DNA from: Lutraria lutraria
Lineage: Eukaryota > Mollusca > Bivalvia > Venerida > Mactridae
DNA length: 64,000 bases
Assembly: GCA_964023205.1 (NCBI GenBank)
Contig: OZ026844.1
Coordinates: forward strand, 36,131,326-36,195,325
Direction of reading: 5' to 3'
The translations under genes and the position numbers were made by a program. How positions within the stretch are numbered: the stretch's first letter is position 1; every line of letters starts with the position of its first letter. Below, one piece after another: positions 62,956 through 64,000 of this stretch. The notes below the pieces were generated by a model, which ran no database searches, was not told where the DNA came from, and saw only the letters and a list, made by a program, of their open reading frames with translations.

Positions 62956-64000
62956 CAACATGAAACATGGAAAACAGAAAAAACTGCCAAATGCCAGACA
63001 TAGATAGAAGATCAAAACCATTATACATTGTACCTTAAAACTAAACATCTTAATGAAATAATCAATGGAGACTTGTATGCACTCTAAAACAAACTGTAAC
63101 TCCCAAAGCGCTGAGCATGCATTCTGTATCATTTTACCGTTATTCACGCAGACAAATATCGCGCAACAAAAGAGTATTTACTTGGCATATAGAAATACAT
63201 AAATTCAAATCATGACATCTACTTTAGACAATTACTTATTGATTCTAAATTTCGTTTGTCAAGATAAATCAAATGTAACTATGCAAAGGTCTGCAATATG
63301 GTGCTTACTTTTAAAATAAAGATGGTTGGCCGTTTATATACTTAGTATGAAAAGAAATTATACATTCCAGTTTCTAAATCATTTTGGAAATAGGTGTGAA
63401 CAAAAAAAGTTCATATGTACAAAAAATCGAGCACAAAATTCTTTGCTACACATAGGATATTTCAGTAATTTGAAAATATGTTACAATATATGTGGTATTT
63501 AGTTATTTGTCAACTTTTGCAGAAATTATTCAAGAAAATAAATGTTAACACTTCTTTTGGCACTCAGTATGGTTAATACAGACATCATCAAGGTTTAGAA
63601 AACTTGAAGACAGAATTTTAACCCAATAGGGATTTCTGAGGTGCATGTATAAAATTTAAAATACTATAAATTAAAAACTTGTATTTCCCAAAACAGAGAG
63701 TGGGTTCATGGATCTTGGCTGAAAGTTTGTTTAGAAATTAAAATACTGTAGAACTGGTTTTATTCGCATAAGTTTTATTTTCGCTAATATTCACGAATCG
63801 AATACCTCGTGAATTCATAAATGTCGCAAATAAATGCTGAGTTTTATATATTCGAAAATGAGTATGTCCGAAAATACGCAACTTAAGTCAGTACTAGTAT
63901 TTTATCGTAGAATAATCAGTTTAGTTAATCTGATGAAAGCAATATAGATCGATTAACATATACCTAATTGTTTGCAATCTAATTTTTTATAATATTGCTT
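62956..64000. other. Right-hand edge, no supported gene
   Basis: Sequence beyond the minisatellite has no convincing exon. Around 63735-63860, TACTGTAGAACTGG, TTTTATTCGCATAAG and ATTCACGAATCG resemble the palindromic GTGGTTTCA-class MITE. INTS13 5' exons are expected further right. Confidence 0.45.

Noticed and set aside
63010..63147. Minus-strand frame SALWELQFVLECIQVSIDYF considered as an INTS13 N-terminal exon
   Set aside because: The resemblance to the SLWTC...YCRIMYDIFP region is weak, the acceptor is poor, and the surrounding residues do not match.

Overview
The window is eukaryotic nuclear DNA from an invertebrate, most likely a bivalve mollusc. It is AT-rich, has short exons with GT-AG introns, and carries many tRNA-derived SINEs, pogo-like miniature transposons and minisatellites. 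The bivalve assignment is an inference from gene content and repeat style; no species is claimed.

Three genes are well supported. (1) The minus strand from about 17,976 to 275 encodes a USP19-type deubiquitinase, with two CS (p23-like) domains, a USP core with its Cys box, an inserted MYND zinc finger, and a C-terminal part that runs off the left edge. I mapped 24 exons with matching splice phases plus a putative two-codon first exon. (2) The plus strand from 18,341 to 20,938 has a three-exon gene for a membrane-anchored or secreted protein of about 459 residues with two tandem DUF442/BLH-phosphatase-like domains. It is head-to-head with USP19, so the interval around 17,977-18,340 probably holds a shared promoter. 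(3) The minus strand from 56,317 to 33,546 has 12 exons of INTS13 (Asunder), an Integrator subunit. They cover roughly the C-terminal two thirds. The N-terminal exons are not visible and probably lie beyond the right edge or in unrecognised short exons.

Between genes 2 and 3 (about 20.9-33.5 kb) there is 3' UTR, AT-rich sequence, repeats and a possible frameshifted or decayed gene at 23.65-25.49 kb. The INTS13 introns hold most of the repeats. These are minisatellites of 74, 54, 43, about 15, 30 and 38/44 bp, and a 35 bp array lies just past its 3' end. There is also a family of TA-flanked elements starting CAGTACAACCTCT, two of which have expanded internally into tandem arrays.

USP19 and INTS13 are unrelated housekeeping functions (ubiquitin/ER proteostasis and snRNA/transcription processing). 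Nothing suggests that the genes work as a pathway. The most unusual items are the two-domain phosphatase-like protein with a degenerate first active site, the replicated splice donor in USP19, and the transposons that became minisatellites.
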